Assembly: GCA_038230975.1 (NCBI GenBank)
Contig: JBBRMF010000065.1
Coordinates: forward strand, 1 to 21,831
From: JANXVV01 sp038230975
Lineage (GTDB): Bacteria > Planctomycetota > Phycisphaerae > Tepidisphaerales > Tepidisphaeraceae
Direction: 5' to 3'
Length of the DNA: 21,831 nucleotides
The notes under the pieces were generated by a model, which was not told the origin of the DNA, did no database searches, and saw nothing but the letters and a program-made list of their open reading frames with translations. Positions 15,970 through 21,831 of this stretch are shown here, piece after piece. How positions within the stretch are numbered: position 1 is the stretch's first letter; the number at the start of each line of letters is the position of its first letter. A program made the translations under genes and the position numbers.

Positions 15970-16680
15970 TCAAGGCGTTATCGATGGCCACGACCGAAGC
16001 TGCTCGTGAAACGACGCCGCCGGGAAGTATCTGCCGATGCCCGCAGAGGATCCCCCGGCCATCGAGCCGGCACCATCGTTCAACCATTCCACGCGGTTGG
16101 CGGGAATACGGCAACGATTTTGCAATGCCTGCACGAGTTGACCCAATCTGCCCAACTGCATCGGAGTGGGGGGTTTGCGATCGAAATCACCTACCAGACT
16201 AATGCTGACGCAGTTCGGCTGCACGACGAGATTACCCGTGGGCGACAGGGCGGACTGTTGATGGTTCCAGCGTTGGCTGATCTGCAGTTCACCGTCCGCA
16301 AGGCCTTCACCATTTCCGATGATGAAATGGTCTGCCACACCTTCCGGGCCGTTCCCCAGCATCAAGGCGTTGCCACTCGTGGTCTTGGAGTGGTGGATGT
16401 ACAGGTATTGCCAGCGCGAAAGCTGTACGGGCACTTGCATGCGGAAAATGGCATCGATCGAGTCGCCGGTCCCGTAGGCGAAAAGCGTATCCGCCGCATC
16501 CGGTTGCATCGGTGACCGCGCCATCGCCTGGAGCAGCAGACTGGTCAACGTCAACACCGCCAGCAGGCTCAGGAACACCACAACCCGGCGGCGATTGGAC
16601 GTCCAGGCCCGCCCATTCGAACCCGATGAGGAACGGCGAGCACTCGTCGATTTCTGTTTTCTTTGCGTCGACTTCGTCAC
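15970..16680 (-). CDS. Membrane-anchored amidase_2/PGRP-like protein, probably catalytically dead
   Basis: This 236-aa protein has a very basic, Ser-rich cytoplasmic head (1-31), one membrane helix (about 32-53) and an extracytoplasmic domain resembling N-acetylmuramoyl-alanine amidases and peptidoglycan recognition proteins: WQYLYIHHSKTTSGNA (90-105), DHFIIGNGEGLADGEL, CVSISLVGDFDRKPPTPMQL and GRYFPAASF. Zinc ligand 1 is kept (H96/H97). The expected second His and the Cys of the usual HxD...CPGR stretch are absent; the aligned part reads VEWLNDGAGSM...AGIGRYFP. The usual Tyr before HF is Asp117. It may therefore bind but not cut peptidoglycan. I prefer GTG 16680 with AAGAGG just upstream; a TTG at 16773 in the same frame would add 31 residues without a ribosome-binding site. 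It shares its strand with the next upstream gene but is separated from it by a terminator. Confidence 0.8.
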   Translation of the reverse strand: MTKSTQRKQKSTSARRSSSGSNGRAWTSNRRRVVVFLSLLAVLTLTSLLLQAMARSPMQPDAADTLFAYGTGDSIDAIFRMQVPVQLSRWQYLYIHHSKTTSGNALMLGNGPEGVADHFIIGNGEGLADGELQISQRWNHQQSALSPTGNLVVQPNCVSISLVGDFDRKPPTPMQLGRLGQLVQALQNRCRIPANRVEWLNDGAGSMAGGSSAGIGRYFPAASFHEQLRSWPSITP

Positions 16681-16849
16681 AGTGGCCTCTTGCCCAAGGC
16701 GGTTTAGCGAACGTTGCAGGGATAAATTTTCAAACCCAGGCCCGATAACCCGCGCTTGAACATGACAGAGCAAGGAGTCCGATAAAATCGGCCACCTATT
16801 CCTAACTCCTTCATCGGGATCGGACAGCGCGAAGCATTAGCATTCCGCC

Positions 16850-16878
16850 AAAAAAGAAACAAAGCCGGTTAAACCGGC
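16850..16878 (-). terminator. Intrinsic terminator behind the zinc-ribbon/VWA gene
   Basis: The hairpin GCCGG-TTAAA-CCGGC (16864-16878) is followed on the minus strand by TTTGTTTCTTTTTT (16863-16850). It lies about 140 bases after the stop of the gene at 17021-18121 and should end that transcript. Confidence 0.75.
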
Positions 16879-16912
16879 GATTATCGGATGAAAAAAACTC
16901 TGCAAAAGCCCG

Positions 16913-16948
16913 CCGCGATTCCATCCGCGGTTTTCGTTTTGACTTTTT
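16913..16948 (+). terminator. Possible second hairpin terminator, plus-strand orientation
   Basis: CCGCG (16913-16917) and CGCGG (16926-16930) can pair around an 8-base loop, followed by TTTTCGTTTTGACTTTTT. No gene is transcribed into it on the plus strand within the window. Read on the minus strand the same stem is followed, after a short gap, by TTTTTTT, so it may instead be a first, weaker terminator of the gene at 17021. Confidence 0.3.
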
Positions 16949-17020
16949 ACCCTGGCTCCTGCCCGGCAAATGTGCCGAGGGGTAATAAGTCACGTCGCCA
17001 TTTACTCTTACTTAGATTAC

Positions 17021-18121
17021 TCATCGCGTCACGGACTGCAACTCCGCACGCGACACGAATCTGAAAGTTCCACCTGTTTTACGCGACACTTCAGACATGG
17101 ACTGCGCGGAACTTCGCTCAGCCAACGAAACACAGTAGACCCGCGCACCGCTTCCACCCCGGGCATCCATCACCATTTTGCCGAATTCTTCGTCCAGCAA
17201 CTTCGCCGTGACGATCACCACTGCCGTCGGTTGCGCTGCGAACGCTTTCTCCAGCGCCGGTTTGGCGTCACTCTGCCCAAAACTTGTGACCTCTTCCATG
17301 GCAATGGCCAACTTCTTCAGTTCAGCCTTATTATCCGCCCGCGCAATGGCGTCAGGAATCGTGACCACCTCATTACTCTGATCCAGCTTCCAAAAAATGA
17401 TTTGATATTTCTGGTCCGGCCGAAAAGTATCGATCGCGTTCAGGCAGGCCATCTTCATGTTCTCGAATAGTTCGTGCGTCGCACTCCCTCGATCCAGAAC
17501 GAAAATAATCGTCGGCTCCGTCAGCCCAACCCCCAGGAATGAAGGCCCCGTGACTTTCGGCGTAATCTCAGTGACCGGAACAAGATTGGGCGTCTTCGAT
17601 TCCTGCCCGGCTTGTACCCTGGCGCTTGAACCTGAATCATCAATCGCCTTGTTCTCACCCGATGTGCCCGTTGAATTATCAGAGCCTCCACCCCTCAGCA
17701 GCAACCCGATCAGCACGCCCAACAACAGAACGATGAGGATTCCAGATCCCACCAGGATCAGCATCAACTTATTTTTGCCAGATGCGTTCGCGTCGGCCTC
17801 GGGCGCCGCAGTCAGCTTCGTACGCCGACCTAAATTTGAAGTCAGCCCACTTCCCGACAATCCGCTTCCGGCAACCGCATCGGCAATGGCATCCAATCCA
17901 CTGCTTAACCCGGTATCGATTTTGAGTTTTGATTTCGACGACGGGCTTGAGCCTCCCGACTCAACGCCAACCTTCGACGGAAGAGCCCCTTCGGCGGCTT
18001 TCTTAAGATGCTTCGGAACCGTCTGAATCGTCCCGCAAAACTGACATCGACACACCGCCCCCGCAAACGCATCATCGATGCTGAGCTGAGCTTTGCAGTT
18101 AATGCAGGTGATTCGAATCAT
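17021..18121 (-). CDS. Zinc-ribbon / membrane helix / VWA-like protein
   Basis: This 366-aa protein begins with a zinc ribbon (C6xxC9 and C26xxC29). A Ser/Gly-rich linker follows, then one long membrane helix (about 118-142) and, after a second flexible linker, a von Willebrand A-like domain from about 200. The core strand reads TIIFVLDRGSAT; the expected DxSxS metal triplet is D210-R-G-S-A, so metal binding is probably lost. Other VWA landmarks are TAVVIVTAKLLDEE and a closing strand VYCVSLAE followed by SEVSRKTGGTFRFVS, typical of VWA proteins. This puts the zinc ribbon in the cytoplasm and the VWA fold outside. The ATG at 18121 has no Shine-Dalgarno; an ACTGACC array ends eight bases upstream. 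It lies 113 bp downstream of sppA on the same strand, and a terminator follows. No function is known to me. Confidence 0.85.
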   Translation of the reverse strand: MIRITCINCKAQLSIDDAFAGAVCRCQFCGTIQTVPKHLKKAAEGALPSKVGVESGGSSPSSKSKLKIDTGLSSGLDAIADAVAGSGLSGSGLTSNLGRRTKLTAAPEADANASGKNKLMLILVGSGILIVLLLGVLIGLLLRGGGSDNSTGTSGENKAIDDSGSSARVQAGQESKTPNLVPVTEITPKVTGPSFLGVGLTEPTIIFVLDRGSATHELFENMKMACLNAIDTFRPDQKYQIIFWKLDQSNEVVTIPDAIARADNKAELKKLAIAMEEVTSFGQSDAKPALEKAFAAQPTAVVIVTAKLLDEEFGKMVMDARGGSGARVYCVSLAERSSAQSMSEVSRKTGGTFRFVSRAELQSVTR

Positions 18122-18129
18122 AAATTTTC

Positions 18130-18151
18130 GTCAGCGGTCAGTGGTCAGTGA
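18130..18151. repeat. ACTGACC heptamer array 5' of the zinc-ribbon/VWA gene
   Basis: On the minus strand it reads CACTGACCACTGACCGCTGAC, three units of the family also found just before thrS. It ends eight bases before the ATG of the zinc-ribbon/VWA gene and occupies the place of a ribosome-binding site. Confidence 0.7.
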
Positions 18152-18191
18152 ATTAGCGCTCTTCACTCGATGTCCGCATGATCCGCATTTT

Positions 18192-18232
18192 ACAACTGAC
18201 AACTGGCAACGGACCATTGGCAATTGACCAAT
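18192..18232. repeat. AACTGAC/AACTGGC heptamer array at the 3' end of sppA
   Basis: On the plus strand it consists of about five degenerate 7-8-bp units (ACAACTGACAACTGGCAAC, then GGACCATTGGCAATTGACC). It begins two bases after the sppA stop in transcription order and is inverted relative to the array at 18130-18151, so the two could pair loosely in RNA. Confidence 0.65.
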
Positions 18233-18234
18233 TT

Positions 18235-19239
18235 CTATGGCTGCCACAAATAGTAAAAACCCGTCGGCAAAATGGATTGCGCTCCCGGCAGATTCAATTG
18301 CAATACATTGGCTTGCGGAGTTGGCGTTTGACCTTCTGCGTAGATCGATCCGCCGTACCCATAAGGTCGTTTATACAAGATTGCCTTCGCATGTGGCGAA
18401 TTCGCCGATCGACGCGCCAACTCAATCGCATCGCTCAACAACCCGGTCTGATCGACCAATCCCAATTCCATCGCCCGAGTCCCACTCCAAACCCGACCGC
18501 TAAAAATCCCCGCATAATCCGCCGATGGCATCGCCGGAGGTGCCGGCGGAATCTCTTTCACATTCGGCCGGTTCTTCTTCACCACGTTCGCAAACCGCAC
18601 ATAATATTCATTGACCATCTCCGACATCACCGACTTTTCCAGCTCCGTCTCATGCTTGAACGGCGAACCCATCTCCTTCAGCGTCCCCGTATGCACCGCA
18701 CGGCTCTGGATTCCCAATTTCCCCAAGCCATCCGTGACATCAAAATTGCTGAAAATCACCCCGATGCTGCCCACGATACTCGTCGGATGCGCCACGATCT
18801 TGTCCGCCGCGCAACAGACGTAATACGCACCGCTGGCGGTCACTTCCTGCGTGGCGGCTATCACGGGCTTGTGGGTTTTTTCCTTGAACCGCCGCACCTC
18901 CTCGTACATCGTATCCGAGGTCGTCACGGTTCCACCGGGTGAATTCACCCGCAGCACAATCGCCTTCACATCCTCATCTTTTTCGGCCTTTTCCAACGCC
19001 TGCGTGAACAGGCTCAATGGGTTCTCCCCCGCCTGCAACAACCCGCCCGTGCGAACATTGGCCAGCATTCCTTCCACTTCAATAATCGCTATTTTCCCGG
19101 CCCCAAATCCTTTCCCTTCCTCCACCACTTCTTCCCGAAGCGTGTGAGAACTCGACACCGGCGTGACCAGAAAACTAGGCGCGCCACACCCCGCCAACAG
19201 CGCGACCACCAACAGTGCAAACAAAGAAGCGAACCGCAT
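18235..19239 (-). CDS. sppA: Signal peptide peptidase SppA (S49 family), lipoprotein form
   Basis: This 334-aa serine peptidase of the S49 family degrades signal peptides left in the membrane after protein export. It is the short, single-domain form. Catalytic Ser136 lies in TASGAYY and the general-base Lys188 in GTLKEMGSPF; the conserved RVNSPGG (97-103) and SIVGSIGVI (154-162) are also present. The N terminus is a lipoprotein signal with lipobox LAGC (15-18), so it would be anchored through Cys18 by lipid rather than by the usual helix. ATG 19239 follows a weak GGGA and begins the signal peptide. It is followed by a repeat array and then the zinc-ribbon/VWA gene. Confidence 0.95.
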   Translation of the reverse strand: MRFASLFALLVVALLAGCGAPSFLVTPVSSSHTLREEVVEEGKGFGAGKIAIIEVEGMLANVRTGGLLQAGENPLSLFTQALEKAEKDEDVKAIVLRVNSPGGTVTTSDTMYEEVRRFKEKTHKPVIAATQEVTASGAYYVCCAADKIVAHPTSIVGSIGVIFSNFDVTDGLGKLGIQSRAVHTGTLKEMGSPFKHETELEKSVMSEMVNEYYVRFANVVKKNRPNVKEIPPAPPAMPSADYAGIFSGRVWSGTRAMELGLVDQTGLLSDAIELARRSANSPHAKAILYKRPYGYGGSIYAEGQTPTPQANVLQLNLPGAQSILPTGFYYLWQP

Positions 19240-19643
19240 AGAAAATCCCGGGTAACGACCAATACAACGTCAAACACGAAATGTACGAATTAGATCGATC
19301 TCTCGACGAGCCCGAATCAAATCACAATGTACCGCAGCATGCGACCAGAGCAAAACCTGTCCAAGCATTCACATTGTACGCGGTTCAAGCGCAGAAGTTT
19401 CAGGAGGTTATCGAAACTTTCGATCCAGGAATATTGCATCCATTCAGTGAACGGCTCGACGAGTCCCGTAACAACAAATCTGACTTCATCCGCGTTCATC
19501 CGCGTTCATCCGTGGTTCCATCCAACATTACTGACAACCGGCAAATCAACAACTCTTCCTGGCAAAGCAATTCCGATTTCAATTCCGTTAGATTCTCAGA
19601 CTGAATCGCGTTGAATTGTTCCTTGGGGAAGGGCCGGGATCAC
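19240..19643. other. Divergent intergenic region, no gene seen
   Basis: About 400 bp lie between sppA (minus) and the promoter of the membrane-protein operon (plus). They hold one dispersed repeat (19487-19516). Frames of up to about 107 codons occur on both strands, but they have no ribosome-binding sites and run through the repeat. Confidence 0.6.
19487..19516. repeat. Three tandem TCATCCGCGT units
   Basis: Two identical decamers TCATCCGCGT (19487-19496, 19497-19506) are followed by TCATCCGTGG (19507-19516) and then TTCCATCC. The inverse complement (ACGGATGAACGCGGATGA) is a word I know from a widespread dispersed intergenic repeat in environmental bacteria. No function is known to me. Confidence 0.7.
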
Positions 19644-19671
19644 TTGACAGTCGCCGTTCACTTTGTATTGT
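19644..19671 (+). promoter_or_regulatory. Sigma70-type promoter for the membrane-protein/phosphoesterase operon
   Basis: A perfect TTGACA (19644-19649) and TATTGT (19666-19671) are separated by 16 bases, which puts the transcript start near 19678. This excludes the TTG at 19663 as start codon of the first gene and supports a start at 19702. Confidence 0.6.
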
Positions 19672-19701
19672 AAAGTTAGACTAATTGACGAGAGGACTCC
19701 C

Positions 19702-20256
19702 ATAAAGACTCAAGAACAACTCCGGGAATTCCAAGCGGCGAAACGGCGGGTCAGTCGACGCGGCCCGCTGGCCCTGATCCTGATGTTGATGCCCGGCCTC
19801 TCATTCGTGGTCGGTTTGGCTATTTTGCGAAATCATTCGCGATTTTCCTGGGTCAGCCACTTCCACGCCTATCCTTGGGAATTTTGGGCGATCGCGACCT
19901 GCGGCGCAATCGCCTCGACGGGCGGCATCGGGGACTGGCTCTTTCATCGCTCGGGTGTCACCGCCGTTGGTGCCGCAGAGCATCGGGCACACATCCTTGC
20001 ACTCGGATTCGGCGGTGTTCCGTTGTTCGTATTGATGGCCGCCGCTTCAATCTCCGCTCATCCCATGGTATTTCTCCTCCCGGTCATCGTGGTTCTAATC
20101 GGTACCGTGGTGTTGATTTGCCAGGACGAATTTCTCTTCCATCGGCGATGCGCCGCGAGGGAAACGGTGTTACATCGAATGCTGACGATCGGCAACGGGC
20201 TGGCGTGGCTTGCCTGGGTTCACTGGTGCTTCGTTCGCGGAGGGGGACATGCCTGA
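19702..20256 (+). CDS. Multi-pass membrane protein of unknown function (probable AUA start)
   Basis: I do not recognise this 184-aa protein. It has a basic head (MKTQEQLREFQAAKRRVSRR when the ATA is read as Met), then hydrophobic segments at about 22-43, 60-77, 97-115, 121-140 and 162-178, so four or five membrane passes with short loops. His, Trp and Arg are common near the segment ends (DWLFHRSG, EFLFHRRCAARE). No in-frame ATG, GTG or TTG lies between the promoter and the first membrane segment. AGAGG lies six bases before ATA 19702, which makes AUA the best start; ATT 19684 and a late ATG at 19783 are alternatives. The last 8 bp overlap the next gene. It is first in a three-gene operon. 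Confidence 0.75.
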   Translation: MKTQEQLREFQAAKRRVSRRGPLALILMLMPGLSFVVGLAILRNHSRFSWVSHFHAYPWEFWAIATCGAIASTGGIGDWLFHRSGVTAVGAAEHRAHILALGFGGVPLFVLMAAASISAHPMVFLLPVIVVLIGTVVLICQDEFLFHRRCAARETVLHRMLTIGNGLAWLAWVHWCFVRGGGHA

Positions 20257-20809
20257 GCAACCTACAGCCATGCAACTGTTGGCTCGCGCGGCTGCGATTT
20301 ACGACGCACCCGGAAGTCCGCTGCGGCCGGCAGTTCTGGCCGCCCGGCGCAGTGGGTTCCAGTCCGGCGCGCAATGGATGGCACTGGCGATGGGGACGAT
20401 CCGACGACAAGCGCCGGCCCCGGTTGCTTTAATCTATCAACGACTCGGAATCACCAAGTATGCCATGTCATTCGCCGCGACCGGTATCTGCGCCCTCATG
20501 GCAATGGCGCTGGGGAAGCCGTGGCTCGGGTGGATCGGCGTCTTGGCGTTCTACATGGTCGAAGCGCAGATGGTCTTCATCTTTCCGCTGGCACTGGACG
20601 GTACGGACCACCTCTTTCGCGAAAGTCGTCGATGGACGGTTCGTGCCGGCGGAACCTGGCCGGTATTGCACATCGTCCTCCCGCTGGCCGCCACGATGAT
20701 CTTCGGCGGGTTTTTCGGTCGTGGTTTCCAGCGATCGTGGTGCCTGGGGTGCCTGGCCGTCTGCATATGGTACGAGGACTTGCGTAATGTTCACGCTGTC
20801 ACGGTTTGA
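20249..20809 (+). CDS. Membrane protein of unknown function
   Basis: This 186-aa protein is not recognised. Its first 65 residues are soluble and probably cytoplasmic, with helices rich in Ala and Arg (LARAAAIYDAPGSPLRPAVL). Hydrophobic segments follow at about 70-89, 93-115 and 136-157, with a shorter one at 163-175. A conserved-looking polar loop, LDGTDHLFRESRRW, lies between segments two and three. ATG 20249 is preferred over 20210 because GGGGG lies just upstream and the start overlaps the preceding stop by 8 bp, a sign of translational coupling. Its 3' end overlaps the phosphoesterase start by 23 bp. The pairing with another small membrane protein suggests a complex, but this is inference. 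Confidence 0.78.
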   Translation: MPEQPTAMQLLARAAAIYDAPGSPLRPAVLAARRSGFQSGAQWMALAMGTIRRQAPAPVALIYQRLGITKYAMSFAATGICALMAMALGKPWLGWIGVLAFYMVEAQMVFIFPLALDGTDHLFRESRRWTVRAGGTWPVLHIVLPLAATMIFGGFFGRGFQRSWCLGCLAVCIWYEDLRNVHAVTV

Positions 20810-21506
20810 ATTCGGCGCGTGTGCCCCGCTACACGTTCGACGCGAGTACGTCTCGCTTGGCTTACGGTCGCCCATTCGGTTGCTCTACGCAAGTGATCTG
20901 CACCTTGGGTGGCCGTGGTCCAACCCGGTGATCCCGCAACTCCTGCAAGCAGCCCAAATTCAACGGCCCCAGGCGATTGTGCTTGGCGGAGATCTGGTCG
21001 ATCGAACGCGCGGCCTTGACCCGTTGCGGCATTGCCTCGCCAGACTTGTGGCCGTTGCACCGGTTTACGCCCTCGCGGGCAATCACGATCATCGCTTCGG
21101 CAACGAAGCCGTGCGGTCGATCGTGGAGTCCGCGGGCGGCGTCTGGCTTTCCGATGATCGGCACGCGGCTCCGATCCGGCTGGGTGCGGAATTGTCACTT
21201 GGCGCGACGGTCCAAACGCACCCAACACCCGGCGTTCATCAAGTGCTTTGCGGTCACGATCCGGCCGTCTACCGCGCCGCCCGTGAAGCGGGCTATCGGG
21301 TTGTCCTGGCTGGCCACCTTCATGGAGGGCAATGCGTGCTGGCAACCTACCGTGGTCGCCTGTACCCCGGCGCTTGGTTCGCACGCTGGACCGGATTGCG
21401 ATTCCATGACGGCGCTACCACCATGCTCGTGAGTCGTGGAGCGGCTGACAGCCTGCCGGTGCGTTGGAATTGCCCGCGCGAAGTGATCGTCTGCGAAATC
21501 GTGTGA
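20787..21506 (+). CDS. Calcineurin-like metallophosphoesterase
   Basis: This 239-aa protein has every metal-binding block of the family: YASDLHLG (D37, H39), LGGDLVD (D69), LAGNHDH (N99, H100), LCGHDP (H157) and AGHLHGGQ (H177, H179). Two metal ions should therefore be bound and a phosphoester cleaved. The size and block order resemble YaeI/YkuE-type enzymes, but it lacks their N-terminal membrane segment or Tat signal, so the preceding membrane proteins might bring it to the membrane. The substrate is unknown. ATG 20787 has GAGG about nine bases upstream and overlaps the previous gene by 23 bp. It is the last gene of the operon; a clear terminator is not visible. Confidence 0.92.
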   Translation: MFTLSRFEFGACAPLHVRREYVSLGLRSPIRLLYASDLHLGWPWSNPVIPQLLQAAQIQRPQAIVLGGDLVDRTRGLDPLRHCLARLVAVAPVYALAGNHDHRFGNEAVRSIVESAGGVWLSDDRHAAPIRLGAELSLGATVQTHPTPGVHQVLCGHDPAVYRAAREAGYRVVLAGHLHGGQCVLATYRGRLYPGAWFARWTGLRFHDGATTMLVSRGAADSLPVRWNCPREVIVCEIV

Positions 21507-21831
21507 CGGATGGTCATTTGACCACGACGCACGCTCAAATTCGGTGGCACGTCTTGAAGTGAATACGTCAACCTCAGAAGCTGGACTGGATTCTTTCCTG
21601 GGGGGAAAAGAACAGAAACGCTTTTGACCCGCAATTCGGCCATGAGGTCGCCCGCATCAGTTCAGGTTTTCAGCAACGTTCTTCTTGTGTGCCATGCTTC
21701 GTCGCATGATCGAGGTTCCAATCATTCCAGCGGAAGTCGTCGATCACGCGACGTCAATTGTAGGACGAAGTGCGCGATGTTCAATACCGAATCAAATCTA
21801 CAACCGACTAATCAACAACTCCCTCTGAAAC
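21507..21831. other. Right-end region without a recognisable gene
   Basis: These 325 bp contain no protein-like frame with a ribosome-binding site. A weak inverted pair, TTCTTTCC and GGAAAAGAA, at about 21592-21613 has no T-run behind it. The 98-codon minus-strand frame at 21347-21643 overlaps the phosphoesterase and looks spurious. Confidence 0.5.

Larger units (their letters stand above)
16681..17020. other. 340-bp intergenic region with one or two terminators
   Basis: It contains the minus-strand terminator at 16850-16878 and a second hairpin near 16913-16930. The rest should hold the promoter of the amidase-like gene, but I could not identify boxes with confidence. No gene is visible. 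Confidence 0.6.

Noticed and set aside
15807..16202. 131-codon plus-strand frame
   Set aside because: Its first part is a translation of the CCACAGAG repeat and its second part is antisense to the amidase-like gene.
16006..16515. 169-codon plus-strand frame
   Set aside because: Fully antisense to the amidase-like gene, which has recognisable fold motifs on the minus strand.
18178..18942. 254-codon plus-strand frame
   Set aside because: Antisense to sppA, whose catalytic Ser and Lys and lipobox are intact; the plus frame is Arg/His-rich and begins in a repeat array.
19487..19516. CRISPR array
   Set aside because: The three decamers are directly adjacent without spacers, and no cas gene is present.
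1..21831. Frequent CGATCG words across the window, like the HIP1 octamer of cyanobacteria
   Set aside because: CGATCG and GCGATCG catch the eye in many places, but I could not count them against a composition model, so over-representation is not shown.

Overview
The window looks like part of a planctomycete chromosome (phylum Planctomycetota; Phycisphaerae-like lineages are a guess). The main reasons are a minus-strand operon of MoxR ATPase, DUF58, BatA-like, large VWA and giant DUF4175-like coiled-coil genes ending in a prenyltransferase/squalene-oxidase-repeat gene, an SppA lipoprotein, a zinc-ribbon/VWA membrane protein, and several kinds of short dispersed intergenic repeat. Base composition is moderately GC-rich. 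No tRNA, rRNA, CRISPR, transposase, integrase or phage gene was seen.

Layout. (1) 1-690, minus: the first 230 codons of thrS, running off the left edge. (2) 906-13262, minus: a six-gene operon. In transcription order it holds MoxR AAA+ ATPase, DUF58, BatA-like VWA membrane protein, a 973-aa VWA membrane protein, a 1301-aa DUF4175-like protein with a very long coiled coil, and a secreted toroid-repeat protein whose ATG overlaps the previous stop. A large inverted-repeat element sits between the first two genes. (3) 13374-14373, plus: a promoter, a STAS-domain protein and an SRPBCC-fold protein. (4) 14498-15379, minus: a soluble Ser/Thr kinase with an HCD instead of HRD catalytic loop, then about 590 bp without genes that contains a CCACAGAG-type dispersed repeat. 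(5) 15970-19239, minus: an amidase_2/PGRP-like membrane-anchored protein that seems to have lost its catalytic residues, a zinc-ribbon/TM/VWA protein with a terminator behind it, and the lipoprotein peptidase sppA. Two ACTGACC-type heptamer arrays lie between the last two. (6) 19644-21506, plus: a good sigma70-type promoter and three overlapping genes, two unknown multi-pass membrane proteins and a complete calcineurin-like metallophosphoesterase. The first of these seems to start at an AUA codon behind a good Shine-Dalgarno. (7) 21507-21831: no gene seen.

How they fit together. The MoxR/DUF58/VWA operon is the planctomycete relative of the MoxR-Bat loci. MoxR ATPases work with VWA proteins as metal- or protein-maturation chaperones, so the likely picture is a cytoplasmic ATPase acting on a membrane complex of three VWA proteins, a giant coiled-coil scaffold and an exported toroid protein. 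This assembly is inference; its substrate is unknown. The terminal membrane/membrane/phosphoesterase operon is the least explained coding unit.
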